64,000 bases of DNA from SIG710 sp045604985 (GTDB taxonomy: Bacteria; Bacillota; Clostridia; Oscillospirales; CAG-272), in contig JAZUPD010000087.1 of the NCBI GenBank assembly GCA_045604985.1, positions 31,781-95,780 of the forward strand, in the 5' to 3' direction. Below the pieces are notes generated by a model that did no database searches, was not told where the DNA came from, and was given only the letters and a program-made list of their open reading frames with translations. Every line of letters begins with the position of its first letter. Positions within the stretch are counted from its first letter, which is position 1. The position numbers and the translations under genes were made by a program. Shown here piece after piece: positions 27,734-36,114 of this stretch.

Positions 27734-28435
27734 ATGAACAAAGATGAACTTTTGAGACTTGCCATGGTAATAGGCGAGGATAAAATAAATATGTTAAAGG
27801 ACTGCCGTGTTGCAGTCTTTGGAGTTGGCGGAGTCGGGGGACACTTGTGCGAAGCCCTTGCAAGAAGCGGAATAGGTCATATTGACATTTTTGATAATGA
27901 TACTGTTTCCCCCTCCAATCTCAACCGCCAGATAATTGCCCTTCATTCCACCATAGGACAAAAAAAGGTCGACGTTATGCGCCAAAGGATTCTTGATATA
28001 AATCCCGAGCTTGACATAAGGGCGCACGATGTTTTTTACAGTGCGGAAAATGCTGACCTTTTCCCGCTCACGGAATACGACTATATTGCAGATGCAATAG
28101 ATTCACTTCCTTCTAAGCTGGAACTGATAAAAAGAGCCAAAGAAAGCGGAAGAAACATAATCTCCTCAATGGGAACCGGCAATAAGCTTGACCCCTCAAG
28201 GCTCGAAATTGCCGATATTTCAAAAACCGAATATTGCCCTCTTGCAAAAAGCGTTAGAATTTCTCTGCGGAAAATGGGGATAAATCACCTCACTGTTGTA
28301 TTTTCAAGGGAAGAACCGATAAAAACAGGCGAGCGTACCCCGGGAAGCACCGCTTTTGTCCCCGCCTCCGCAGGACTTCTCATGGCTTCTAAAATCATAA
28401 AGGATCTGTGCGAAAAAATCCGCATTTCCCCTTGA
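27734..28435 (+). CDS. tcdA: tRNA threonylcarbamoyladenosine dehydratase (ThiF/E1-like)
   Basis: E1-like ATPase that cyclises t6A37 to ct6A in tRNA; 233 residues. The nucleotide-binding motif is VFGVGGVGGHLCEALARSG. Other family segments are DNDTVSPSNLNRQ, DAIDSLPSKLELI, SSMGTGNKLDPS and PGSTAFVPASAGLLMA. The ATG at 27734 has GGGAG six bases upstream; a TTG two codons earlier is less likely. Together with the Sua5-type gene it gives two steps of the same tRNA modification in this window, though in separate operons. Confidence 0.92.
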   Translation: MNKDELLRLAMVIGEDKINMLKDCRVAVFGVGGVGGHLCEALARSGIGHIDIFDNDTVSPSNLNRQIIALHSTIGQKKVDVMRQRILDINPELDIRAHDVFYSAENADLFPLTEYDYIADAIDSLPSKLELIKRAKESGRNIISSMGTGNKLDPSRLEIADISKTEYCPLAKSVRISLRKMGINHLTVVFSREEPIKTGERTPGSTAFVPASAGLLMASKIIKDLCEKIRISP

Positions 28436-28460
28436 CCTTGGGCGAAAAATAATGTATAAT
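28432..28460 (+). promoter_or_regulatory. Promoter of the degenerate M23 protein gene
   Basis: TTGACC and TATAAT with a 17-bp spacer. The -35 overlaps the last codon of tcdA. Confidence 0.88.
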
Positions 28461-28504
28461 ATAATAAATAACTGTACAGATTTGAAAAATCGGGAGATAT
28501 TATT

Positions 28505-30133
28505 ATGAAAAAAAACATCATTTCGGTGCTTTGCGTTCTGCTTCTTTTTATCCCAACATACATAGCCATTGCAAGCTATATCACAACGCAAAATGCCCCT
28601 ATTTCCAATAACTTCGTTGAAAAAATCGACATTGCTGACCTTTCGGGAGAGACATTCACCGTTGCAAAAACCAATGCAGAGGGTGATCTCGTGAGTTTCT
28701 TCGTTTCCATGAACGCAAATGCAACGAAGGTTGCGGAGCTTCCCGAGCCACTGGTTGGAACTGACTTCTATAAGGTCACATTCCACAGCGGAAATGTTGC
28801 AGAGGATTATAAATATTATCTCAATACAAAGGGAGCTCTCAGCTATTCTGAATTTCCCGACGGAACTGTATATCAGCTTACCGTTTCGGATGTCAATAAG
28901 TTTCTCAAAACCCCCTATGCACTCTCTCTTTTCTCCGAGGATTCACTTCCCATACTTAAAAATTCCGCAGGCGAGAGCATAATACCGACAAGCGTAAACT
29001 GGAATTATAAACTTGATGGCGAAAAATATAGCCCTCTCTCCGGATTCAAGACCACGGAGGAGCTTATAACATATGAGATGGCAGGCGGGCTTGATCTTGC
29101 TTTTAGTACAAAGGCCGACCTTTATACACTAAAGGTATATGATAAAAATTCCACCCTTATCTATGACGGCTCAACGAACGATCTCACAAGTCTTTCCTTT
29201 GATACAGCCTCCGACCTTACCTTTATGGTAAAGGCTTCTTGGTATGAGGATAACACCCGAGATTTCTATGGCGAGGCGACATACAATTTCAGAACAAAAC
29301 TCATCGCAAGAGCTGAATTTTTCATCGGTGAAAGCGAGGGTGTTCAGCCCGGAGATTTTGTTTCAATTACGGGCTATAACGTTTCGGACCCAGCAAAAAT
29401 CAGATTCACAAGCAGTCCTTCCATCGGATATACACCTACCTTCTATGCAGAGGGAGACAGAGTTATAGCATTCGTTCCGATTCATTATGAGCTTCCACAC
29501 GGCTCATATGTATTTACTCTTTCCTACGGCTCTATTTCACAGGAGATAAACCTTGCGGTTGAGAGCAAGAAATTCAGAACCAATACCCATAAGGTCAGCA
29601 AGGTCATTGCAGAAAACACAAGAAACGAAACTTCACTTGCTGAGTTTGACGAGCTTTTTGCTTCCATCTGTGCCCAAAGTGAAACAACCAAGTATTTCAC
29701 CGAAAGTTTCATGGACTATGAGGGTCAAAAGTCGATGAAGGCAAAGATCACCGCAGGTTTTGGTCTTTACAGAACCATCTCATCGACAAAAGAGGAATAT
29801 AGAAGCATCGGTGTTGAATGGAAGATGGCAAAGGGAACGAACATCCCCGCCTCAAATTCAGGAAAGGTCGTTTATGCGGGTATTTCCACATATGGAGGAA
29901 GAATGGTCGTTATCGACCACGGAATGGGTCTCAAAACATGGTATCTGCATCTTGACGAGATAAAAACAAATGTCGGCGATATCGTTGCCCTTGGAGACAT
30001 CATCGGAACTGCAGGAAATTCAGGCTTTGCAGAGGAGAACGGCATCTGCACAATAATGACTGTCGGCAATATACCCGTTTGCCCATATCGCACGTGGGAC
30101 AGTGGTGTTGGAATCGGCATATATACAAAGTAA
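28505..30133 (+). CDS. Secreted protein with degenerate M23 (LytM-like) domain
   Basis: A 542-residue exported protein with a hydrophobic signal or anchor segment (residues 4-24) and a long beta-rich region without recognised repeats. The C-terminal fold (about 425-530) is of the M23/LytM type: KGTNIPASNSGKVVYAG, YGGRMVVIDHGMGLKTWYLHL and VGDIVALGDIIGTAGNSG are clear. The zinc ligands are lost. The first HxxxD site reads SIGVEW, and the HLH motif is replaced by GICTIM; only the YLHL histidine remains. I infer a non-catalytic LytM domain that binds or regulates, as in EnvC/NlpD, rather than an endopeptidase. Monocistronic, with its own promoter and terminator. Confidence 0.8.
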   Translation: MKKNIISVLCVLLLFIPTYIAIASYITTQNAPISNNFVEKIDIADLSGETFTVAKTNAEGDLVSFFVSMNANATKVAELPEPLVGTDFYKVTFHSGNVAEDYKYYLNTKGALSYSEFPDGTVYQLTVSDVNKFLKTPYALSLFSEDSLPILKNSAGESIIPTSVNWNYKLDGEKYSPLSGFKTTEELITYEMAGGLDLAFSTKADLYTLKVYDKNSTLIYDGSTNDLTSLSFDTASDLTFMVKASWYEDNTRDFYGEATYNFRTKLIARAEFFIGESEGVQPGDFVSITGYNVSDPAKIRFTSSPSIGYTPTFYAEGDRVIAFVPIHYELPHGSYVFTLSYGSISQEINLAVESKKFRTNTHKVSKVIAENTRNETSLAEFDELFASICAQSETTKYFTESFMDYEGQKSMKAKITAGFGLYRTISSTKEEYRSIGVEWKMAKGTNIPASNSGKVVYAGISTYGGRMVVIDHGMGLKTWYLHLDEIKTNVGDIVALGDIIGTAGNSGFAEENGICTIMTVGNIPVCPYRTWDSGVGIGIYTK

Positions 30134-30140
30134 AACAAAA

Positions 30141-30180
30141 CGGAGCTGATTCACCGCAGTGTGATTCAGCTCTGTTTTTT
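30141..30180 (+). terminator. Intrinsic terminator after the M23-like gene
   Basis: Positions 30141-30154 pair with 30161-30174 (one mismatch, one wobble), followed by six T. The arms contain GAGCTGATTCAC and TGATTCAGC, seen again in other terminators of the window. Confidence 0.92.
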
Positions 30181-30229
30181 ATCTAATTTTAAGTTTCAAG
30201 AAAAAATGTATTTAAGCATGGGGTTGTTT

Positions 30230-31081
30230 ATGAAAAAAATTATTATCGTGATTTCTCTTTGTATGGTCCTTGTCTCTCTCTGCTCTTGCAAGGAAAAAGA
30301 GCCAACATACGATGCAAATGAATTTTTACCTCTCACAGAGGAAACAAGATATCTTGAAATAGCCTCATATGACGGTATGCGTCAGTTTACGGCACCAATG
30401 CTTCACAGAGAGGGCGCAAATGAAACAAAGCTACTTGAAGAAATAATGAACAGCTTCAGACAAACGCCCTCGGAAAAGGTCAAAAATTTTTCTCATGACA
30501 AAATAAAATTGCCCATATATGGATTAAAATTCACGGTAAAAGACAAGCCCTCTTTCTTTGCACTGTTTTCAAATGGACATCTGCTTACACAAAACGGAGA
30601 AGTATACAAATTTGATTATGATTTCGCATCTCTTATGGAAATGGATTTTCCTAAAGAACTCAAGACGTCCGATTTAAACAACTCTTTTCCAGGTCTTCGA
30701 CTTGTAGCAGAGGATAACGGAAAATGGATCGGCGATTTTATGACGGAAGCTGTCAACCTTTTTGACAATTCTACCTCTCTTGTAAAAAAAGGAGTAACAC
30801 TGGAAATAAAAGATTTTGACGGTAAAATTGCATACGGAATTATTCATAATGAAAATTATTCTCTGCTTGAATATAGCGAAGCCTTTAATTTTCATACTTT
30901 TGTTGACGGTGAATGGAAAAACGTTCCCCCTTTGCACGAATTTTATTTCATTGAGCCACTCTATATGTCTGCAAAAAAGAATTTTGAAAAAGAATTTCAC
31001 CTTGGTGTGTTTGCCCCCCTCCCTGCAGGGAAATACAGAATCATTTTCTGCGGACTCACCGCTGAATTTGATGTTGAATAA
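30230..31081 (+). CDS. Lipoprotein of unknown function
   Basis: A 283-residue protein beginning with a lipoprotein signal peptide, with the lipidated cysteine most likely Cys20 in SLCSC. I chose the ATG at 30230, which starts the signal peptide directly, over in-frame starts further upstream inside the preceding terminator. The mature part is charged and beta-rich, with aromatic residues spread through and no motif that I recognise. It is likely anchored on the outer face of the cytoplasmic membrane. It lies between the M23-like gene and cwlD, so an envelope role is possible, but this is only context. Confidence 0.75.
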   Translation: MKKIIIVISLCMVLVSLCSCKEKEPTYDANEFLPLTEETRYLEIASYDGMRQFTAPMLHREGANETKLLEEIMNSFRQTPSEKVKNFSHDKIKLPIYGLKFTVKDKPSFFALFSNGHLLTQNGEVYKFDYDFASLMEMDFPKELKTSDLNNSFPGLRLVAEDNGKWIGDFMTEAVNLFDNSTSLVKKGVTLEIKDFDGKIAYGIIHNENYSLLEYSEAFNFHTFVDGEWKNVPPLHEFYFIEPLYMSAKKNFEKEFHLGVFAPLPAGKYRIIFCGLTAEFDVE

Positions 31082-31148
31082 TAAATAAATTCATTTTATT
31101 CCCTCAAAAAGCGTAAGATTATATAAAGCTACGCTATCGGAGGAGAAT

Positions 31149-31910
31149 ATGAGATCCAATATAAAAAACAACGAAAGCCCCTTGCGTTTTGCCATATCCT
31201 TTGCCTTTTTTTCGCTCATTCTTGCATTCATCGGTGCGCTCCTGCTATTTGCTGCCTCCTTTTTCTATGGCAAGGTAAAAAGCCCGCAAAAAATACTGGA
31301 TGCAGATGCCTCCCCGCTTCTTCCTACCGTTATTATCGACGCAGGACACGGAGGCGAGGACGGAGGGGCAAGCGGCAAGGGAGGCGCACTTGAAAAAGAG
31401 CTGAATCTTGATATAGCCTTTAAAATTTCAAATATGCTTCGGGCATCCGGGATAAGTGTGATAATGACAAGGACCGAGGACATTCTGCTATACGACCGAA
31501 ATGCCGACTACATGGGACATAAAAAATCCCTCGATCTCCGTGCAAGGCTCGACATTGCAAAAAGCCATCCGAATTCAGTTTTTATCAGCATACATATGAA
31601 CGCCTTCGGCGATGCAAGATACAAAGGGCTTCAAGTCTGGTATTCAAAAAACACCGATGGTAGCAAAATCCTTGCCGATACAGTACAAAAATATGTCAGA
31701 GAAACCCTGCAAAACGATAACGATAGAAAAACCAAAGCGGCAAATTCCTCAATATATCTTCTTGACAGAGCTGTTTGCGATTCTATCCTCATAGAATGTG
31801 GTTTTCTTTCAAACGGCGAGGAAGAAGCCCTTCTTCTTGATGAAGGCTATCGAAAAACGCTGGCCTTTACTGTCTTTGCTGCAATAAAAGAATATTTTTC
31901 CGATTTATAG
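31149..31910 (+). CDS. cwlD: N-acetylmuramoyl-L-alanine amidase (CwlD-like)
   Basis: Zinc amidase of the Amidase_3 family, 253 residues, which removes the stem peptide from MurNAc. In sporulating bacteria CwlD prepares muramic-delta-lactam in spore cortex. An N-terminal membrane anchor (residues 15-42) is followed by IIDAGHGGEDGGA (zinc His), the EKELNLDIA zinc Glu, SIHMNAFG (second zinc His) and the catalytic Glu in ILIECGFLSN. GGAGGAG precedes ATG. The length matches CwlD (about 237) better than larger autolysins. A role in vegetative wall turnover cannot be excluded. Confidence 0.88.
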   Translation: MRSNIKNNESPLRFAISFAFFSLILAFIGALLLFAASFFYGKVKSPQKILDADASPLLPTVIIDAGHGGEDGGASGKGGALEKELNLDIAFKISNMLRASGISVIMTRTEDILLYDRNADYMGHKKSLDLRARLDIAKSHPNSVFISIHMNAFGDARYKGLQVWYSKNTDGSKILADTVQKYVRETLQNDNDRKTKAANSSIYLLDRAVCDSILIECGFLSNGEEEALLLDEGYRKTLAFTVFAAIKEYFSDL

Positions 31911-31952
31911 ACAATAATATTTTTGAAATACGAAAACGAAAGGATGTTATGG

Positions 31953-33266
31953 ATGAATAAGGCTCAGATTTCAAGAGCGGTAGCAAGAGAGATACTCGAC
32001 TCAAGAGGAAATCCCACGGTTGAAGCAACGGTCATTTTAAATGACGGAACGGTAGGTGTTGCAAGCGTCCCATCGGGTGCTTCAACAGGTATTTTCGAGG
32101 CACACGAAAGGCGCGACGGCGATGAAAAACGCTACGGAGGAAAAGGAGTCCTCGATGCTGTTTGTAATGTGGGGAAGCTCATATCCCCTGCAATTGCGGG
32201 AATTTGTGCAACGGAGCAGGCGGAGATAGACCATACCATGATAGAGCTTGACGGAACTCCCGACAAATCGGATATAGGAGCAAATGCGATATTAGCAGTT
32301 TCTCTCGCCTCTGCAAGAGCCGCCGCAAATTCCTTCCATATGCCCATATATCGTTATCTTGGCGGTCTTGCCGCAAGCCGTCTCCCTGTTCCGATGATGA
32401 ACATTCTAAACGGCGGGGCACACGCCTCAAACAATGTTGATATTCAGGAATTTATGATCGCCCCCGTTGGTGCAAGATCCTTTGCAGATGCTATTCGCAT
32501 CGGAGCTGAGGTATATCACAAGCTGGGCGAACTTCTTCTTAAAAACGGATATGGAACTACAGTTGGAGACGAGGGAGGATACGCCCCCAATCTGGCAGGT
32601 GATGACGAAGCATTTGAGCTTATCTGCGAGGCGATTGAAAAATCGGGCAACAGTACTGAAAATGTCAAAATAGCTATTGACGCAGCAGCAAGCGAATGGT
32701 ATACAGAAGGCGGAAAATACAAGCTTTCTGGACATGGAAATTCATATGGCAGCGATGAGCTTATCGAAAGATGGAAAAAACTCGTCTCAATTTATCCCAT
32801 TTTCTCCATCGAGGACGGACTTGATCAGGAGGACTACGAGGGCTGGAAAAAGCTGACCCGCGAGCTTGGCGACAAAGTTATGCTTGTTGGAGACGACCTT
32901 TTCGTCACAAACGAGAAGCGTCTCCGAGACGGAATAAAGGACGGCTATGCCAATTCTATCCTCATAAAACCAAATCAGATAGGAACTCTTACCGAGGTGC
33001 TGAACACCGTCAGTCTTGCAACGGAGAACGGCTATAAATTTATCATTTCCCACCGTTCTGGTGAGACCGAGGATACTACCATAGCAGATCTTGCAGTGGC
33101 ACTGAACGCAGAATATATCAAGTCGGGCGCACCGTGCCGAAGTGAGAGGGTTGCTAAATATAACCGTCTTCTCCGCATCGAATCATCCATGGGCAGATGC
33201 TCAAAATATGGAAATCGTACAAATTGTACATCGAGTGAGCATAGCTTTGTGGGAATTATCGAATAA
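31953..33266 (+). CDS. eno: Enolase
   Basis: Glycolytic 2-phosphoglycerate dehydratase, cytosolic, 437 residues. Visible motifs are REILDSRGNPTVEA, the loop PSGASTGIFEAHE, GDEGGYAPNL, SIEDGLDQEDYEGW, VGDDLFVTN, ILIKPNQIGTLTE and ISHRSGETEDTTIADLAV, including the catalytic Lys and His. Of the clustered in-frame ATGs I chose 31953 (MNKAQIS), since AAGGA lies eight bases upstream. The last about 15 residues (TNCTSSEHSFVGIIE) do not resemble the usual enolase end, so the C-terminus is slightly extended or divergent. Confidence 0.97.
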   Translation: MNKAQISRAVAREILDSRGNPTVEATVILNDGTVGVASVPSGASTGIFEAHERRDGDEKRYGGKGVLDAVCNVGKLISPAIAGICATEQAEIDHTMIELDGTPDKSDIGANAILAVSLASARAAANSFHMPIYRYLGGLAASRLPVPMMNILNGGAHASNNVDIQEFMIAPVGARSFADAIRIGAEVYHKLGELLLKNGYGTTVGDEGGYAPNLAGDDEAFELICEAIEKSGNSTENVKIAIDAAASEWYTEGGKYKLSGHGNSYGSDELIERWKKLVSIYPIFSIEDGLDQEDYEGWKKLTRELGDKVMLVGDDLFVTNEKRLRDGIKDGYANSILIKPNQIGTLTEVLNTVSLATENGYKFIISHRSGETEDTTIADLAVALNAEYIKSGAPCRSERVAKYNRLLRIESSMGRCSKYGNRTNCTSSEHSFVGIIE

Positions 33267-33344
33267 ATGTTTAATAACAGGAACAAAGCGTTCCATATAA
33301 GTAATAAAACAATTATCAAAAAGTTTTCTGTAAAAAATGGAAAT

Positions 33345-33380
33345 GAGCTGATTCACTTTTAGTGAATCAGCTCCGTTTTT
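33345..33380 (+). terminator. Intrinsic terminator after eno
   Basis: A perfect 13-bp stem (33345-33357 with 33361-33373) with a TTT loop, then CGTTTTTG. The arm GAGCTGATTCAC repeats that of the terminator at 30141. The rest of the 33267-33513 gap shows nothing else. Confidence 0.93.
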
Positions 33381-33513
33381 GTGAGCAAAAATTCGGTGTA
33401 CAAAGACTGAAACTACTCGTCTTTTGCCTCCCAAAATTTGTCATGTAAGTACAATATCCGTAAAAGTCCGCAAGAAGCGAGCTTGTACGTCTGAGTGAAC
33501 TTATTTATTTGTT

Positions 33514-35514
33514 TTATCTTGAATATTTCTTTTTTGTGGGAAGCCAGCAGACATATCTGGAGTCCTCCCCCCACGTTTTACCGGCAGAGGAGAAATCTAT
33601 TAGAGTTATCTTCCTGCCGTCGTCGGTTTTTGCCTTAAATTCAACCACCTTATCAAATTTGGCGACGTGGGATTCTTCAAGGGATACGATATCATTCTCA
33701 TCGTGAAGAATATCCGCTTTTTCGCTAACGTCCTCACCAAGTCTGGCATCCCTTGCAAGAACGATCGGACCGTATTTAACCGCAAGTCTGTATTCTGCAT
33801 CCGATGAAGGAATTGCTATTCTGGGAACGATATAGTCCTGTCCCCATACGACCTCGGTTATTATCAAATCTTTTTCAAGATGTGCAGGGCGCACAAGCCT
33901 TGCTCTCATATCAAGCTCAAGCTCGATGGTATCGCTCTTTTTCCATTCTCTCTTCAATGAAACATAGCCACATTTGGCATCCACCTCTGCACCGCAAACG
34001 GTAAGGCGTGTTTTTTCACTCCATGCGGGAATCCTTAGCTTTATTTCAAAGATCTCGCTTTCTTGAAGGTCAAGAGTAAATTTGACTCTTCCCTTTGCGG
34101 GATATTCGGTATCGCAATCCAGCACTAATTTTTTGCCCATGGGTGTCATGGTCTCGCTTCTGCCCGCAATATAAAGATTAAGCACTATTCCCTCTCTTGA
34201 GAGCATATTTGCAGCCTTAGGTACCATTCCAATGCCGACGGCACCGATGCAGGTACAGCAGCCATAATACCGTCCGCCCTCAAGCATTCTAAATCCACCG
34301 ATCTCAAAGCCTCTTATTCCTCCAAGCAGCGTTGAATATGAATCGAAGGGCATGATTTTACTTACTGTCACATCAGGGCATTGCAAAAGAATATTTTCAT
34401 TTAATCTGTTTTCGGTGTTTAGCGAACCAAGATAAGCATTATAAAGCGAGGTCTCAAAACACTCCGCAAAAGCAACGTCGCCTGTGAGGGCAAGAAGCTG
34501 GAGACAGAGCTTCATCCATGTTACCGTTACGCAAGTCTCCTGCATTTCGCCCTGATAAGTTGAGTCGGTCTGGCGCACGCTTGAATGGTCAAAACGCTCA
34601 CTTGTCGTTCCGCAACAGCCGATGATGCTGACATCGCTATTCATGACCCTGCGGGCAAAATTCAGCACAGCGATCTTATATTTTTCTATGCCCGTTACAC
34701 GGTAATATTCAAGCAGCCCCTCAAAGCAGGACATCATTTCATAGGCTTTTGTAACGGGGTACTGATATGGATCAGTGGTGTCCTCCAGTGCCATTTCAAA
34801 AAGATTGAAAATGCTGGTTCCTCCCTCGCTTACTATGTATTCGGCAAAATCGAGATATTTTTTCTCGCCTGTAAGAGAATAAAGCCTCACAACAGGTTCA
34901 AGTATCGAAGTGGAGTTAAGACCTCTCCAGTTTCTCGTTGCAAGAGTTATGGGAAGCTTTCCTTCCTCACTCGGCCCTATCTTTGAAATAATATAGTCTG
35001 TCTGACGGCACATTGAAGCAATTATTCTTTTTTTCAATTCCTCATCACGGCAGATTTCAAGATAATACTGCATTCCGAGAAGAACGTATTTTCTTGACCA
35101 CATATCCCAACCGTCAAATTCAGAAAAGCCCTTTTCGTTTCCGATATCATATGTTGATATTCTGCCAAGCTCATCCTCTGTGGTAAGAATATCGAGTACG
35201 GATTCGGTAAGAATTCGATAAAGCTCCTCATCCCTTAAAAAGGAATAGGTAAATGCAGCTCCTCTCATCATTTTTCCCCAATATTCGCCTCTCCAGCCAC
35301 GGTCCTTTGAATCGCTTTTCAGTCTGAATTGCTGAACAAATATTTGCCATGTATCACTATCAAGAAGCTGGGAATCCATAGTGAATTTAGCCGCATCATG
35401 AAGCAGCCCACTATAATCATTTTCTCCAAGATCGTTTATAAAAAAGGTATCTGTGGTTTTGCGAACAGAATTTACGGGATCGCACGCATATATTTTTTCA
35501 ATCGCTGAACTCAT
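33514..35514 (-). CDS. Beta-L-arabinofuranosidase-like glycosidase (GH127/DUF1680)
   Basis: A 666-residue (alpha/alpha)6-barrel glycosidase-like protein with a C-terminal beta-sandwich. In the characterised GH127 enzyme HypBA1 a zinc is held by a Glu, a Cys two residues later and a Cys pair, one of which is the nucleophile. The same set is visible here as E326 and C328 (QETCVT) and C419-C420 (YYGCCTC). There is no signal peptide, so it probably acts in the cytosol on imported arabino-oligosaccharides or related beta-linked sugars. The exact substrate is unknown; GH127 and related GH families share the fold. It stands alone, without transporter or regulator genes next to it. Confidence 0.87.
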   Translation of the reverse strand: MSSAIEKIYACDPVNSVRKTTDTFFINDLGENDYSGLLHDAAKFTMDSQLLDSDTWQIFVQQFRLKSDSKDRGWRGEYWGKMMRGAAFTYSFLRDEELYRILTESVLDILTTEDELGRISTYDIGNEKGFSEFDGWDMWSRKYVLLGMQYYLEICRDEELKKRIIASMCRQTDYIISKIGPSEEGKLPITLATRNWRGLNSTSILEPVVRLYSLTGEKKYLDFAEYIVSEGGTSIFNLFEMALEDTTDPYQYPVTKAYEMMSCFEGLLEYYRVTGIEKYKIAVLNFARRVMNSDVSIIGCCGTTSERFDHSSVRQTDSTYQGEMQETCVTVTWMKLCLQLLALTGDVAFAECFETSLYNAYLGSLNTENRLNENILLQCPDVTVSKIMPFDSYSTLLGGIRGFEIGGFRMLEGGRYYGCCTCIGAVGIGMVPKAANMLSREGIVLNLYIAGRSETMTPMGKKLVLDCDTEYPAKGRVKFTLDLQESEIFEIKLRIPAWSEKTRLTVCGAEVDAKCGYVSLKREWKKSDTIELELDMRARLVRPAHLEKDLIITEVVWGQDYIVPRIAIPSSDAEYRLAVKYGPIVLARDARLGEDVSEKADILHDENDIVSLEESHVAKFDKVVEFKAKTDDGRKITLIDFSSAGKTWGEDSRYVCWLPTKKKYSR

Positions 35515-35551
35515 TTTCGTCTCTCCTCTGAAATAAAATACATATAGTTAA

Positions 35552-35580
35552 ATTTTAATATAAGTTCCGGTATTTGTCAA
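35552..35580 (-). promoter_or_regulatory. Promoter of the GH127 gene
   Basis: Minus strand TTGACA and TAAAAT with a 17-bp spacer, 38 bases upstream of the start codon. Confidence 0.82.
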
Positions 35581-35695
35581 GACCAAAAATTGCTTTTTAT
35601 GATGAATCAGTAATTTTTAAATTTTTTGTCGCTTCACATTCAATAAAATTTTTAACAGGAAAATATCAACTTGTCAAAATACACAAAAAGAAAAG

Positions 35696-35712
35696 GTTTG
35701 CAATCTGCAAAC
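35696..35712. promoter_or_regulatory. Palindrome resembling a regulator-binding site
   Basis: GTTTGCA-ATC-TGCAAAC is a perfect 7-3-7 inverted repeat, upstream of both divergent genes and next to a TATAAT at 35718. The half-site resembles sugar-responsive LacI-type operators. No regulator gene is nearby. Confidence 0.4.
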
Positions 35713-35756
35713 GCTTGTATAATATGCCAAAAATGCCGGAAGCCCATAAAAAACTA

Positions 35757-35785
35757 TTGACAAAATTTGCGAAAAAGTGTATCAT
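35757..35785 (+). promoter_or_regulatory. Promoter of the feo operon
   Basis: TTGACA and TATCAT with a 17-bp spacer, just upstream of the palindrome at 35794-35809. Confidence 0.85.
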
Positions 35786-35793
35786 ATTATCAA

Positions 35794-35809
35794 GTTAGCC
35801 AAGGCTAAC
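35794..35809. promoter_or_regulatory. DtxR/IdeR-like iron operator upstream of feoA
   Basis: GTTAGCC-AA-GGCTAAC is a perfect 16-bp palindrome covering the expected transcription start. The GTTAG/CTAAC half-sites resemble DtxR/IdeR boxes rather than Fur boxes. A bound repressor here would block feo transcription when iron is sufficient. Confidence 0.7.
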
Positions 35810-35831
35810 CACAAAAAGCGGAGGAAAAATA

Positions 35832-36053
35832 ATGAAAACGCTTAAAACTGTTAAGGTTGGACAGAGAGTTAAGGTCGTTAAGCTCCATGGAGAAGGTGCT
35901 GTCAGACGCAGAATTATGGATATGGGAATTACCAAAGGCGTTGAAATATACGTCAGAAAGGTTGCACCGCTCGGTGACCCCATAGAGATAAATTTGCGAG
36001 GATACGAGCTTTCCCTTCGCCGCACGGATGCGGAAATGGTCGAGATCGAATAA
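35832..36053 (+). CDS. feoA: Ferrous iron transport protein A
   Basis: A 73-residue SH3-like cytosolic protein that assists FeoB. It shows the FeoA pattern: VGQRVKVVKLHGEGAVRRRIMDMG near residue 9 onward (given in part), GVEIYVRKVAPLGDP and LRGYELSLRRTDAE. GGAGG precedes ATG. The gene is followed after 61 bases by feoB, with a second iron-box-like palindrome in the gap. Confidence 0.96.
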   Translation: MKTLKTVKVGQRVKVVKLHGEGAVRRRIMDMGITKGVEIYVRKVAPLGDPIEINLRGYELSLRRTDAEMVEIE

Positions 36054-36078
36054 TTTTCTGTTTTTATTTTACAAAAGA

Positions 36079-36094
36079 GTTAGCAAACGCTAAC
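36079..36094. promoter_or_regulatory. Second DtxR-like palindrome, between feoA and feoB
   Basis: GTTAGC-AAAC-GCTAAC repeats the half-sites of the operator at 35794-35809. No strong promoter lies between feoA and feoB, so it may be an auxiliary site, or form an mRNA hairpin that tunes feoB expression. Confidence 0.55.
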
Positions 36095-36114
36095 CAAGAA
36101 AGTGAGGAAAAAGC

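Larger units (their letters stand above)
35515..35831. other. 317-bp divergent intergenic region between GH127 gene and feoA
   Basis: It holds the GH127 promoter (minus, 35552-35580), a 17-bp palindrome (35696-35712), the feoA promoter (35757-35785) and a DtxR-like palindrome (35794-35809). It is A+T-rich, with no gene. Confidence 0.8.

Noticed and set aside
31953..33266. Frameshift at the enolase C-terminus
   Set aside because: The last residues are unusual, but the frame contains all catalytic motifs, and no alternative frame restores a typical enolase tail.
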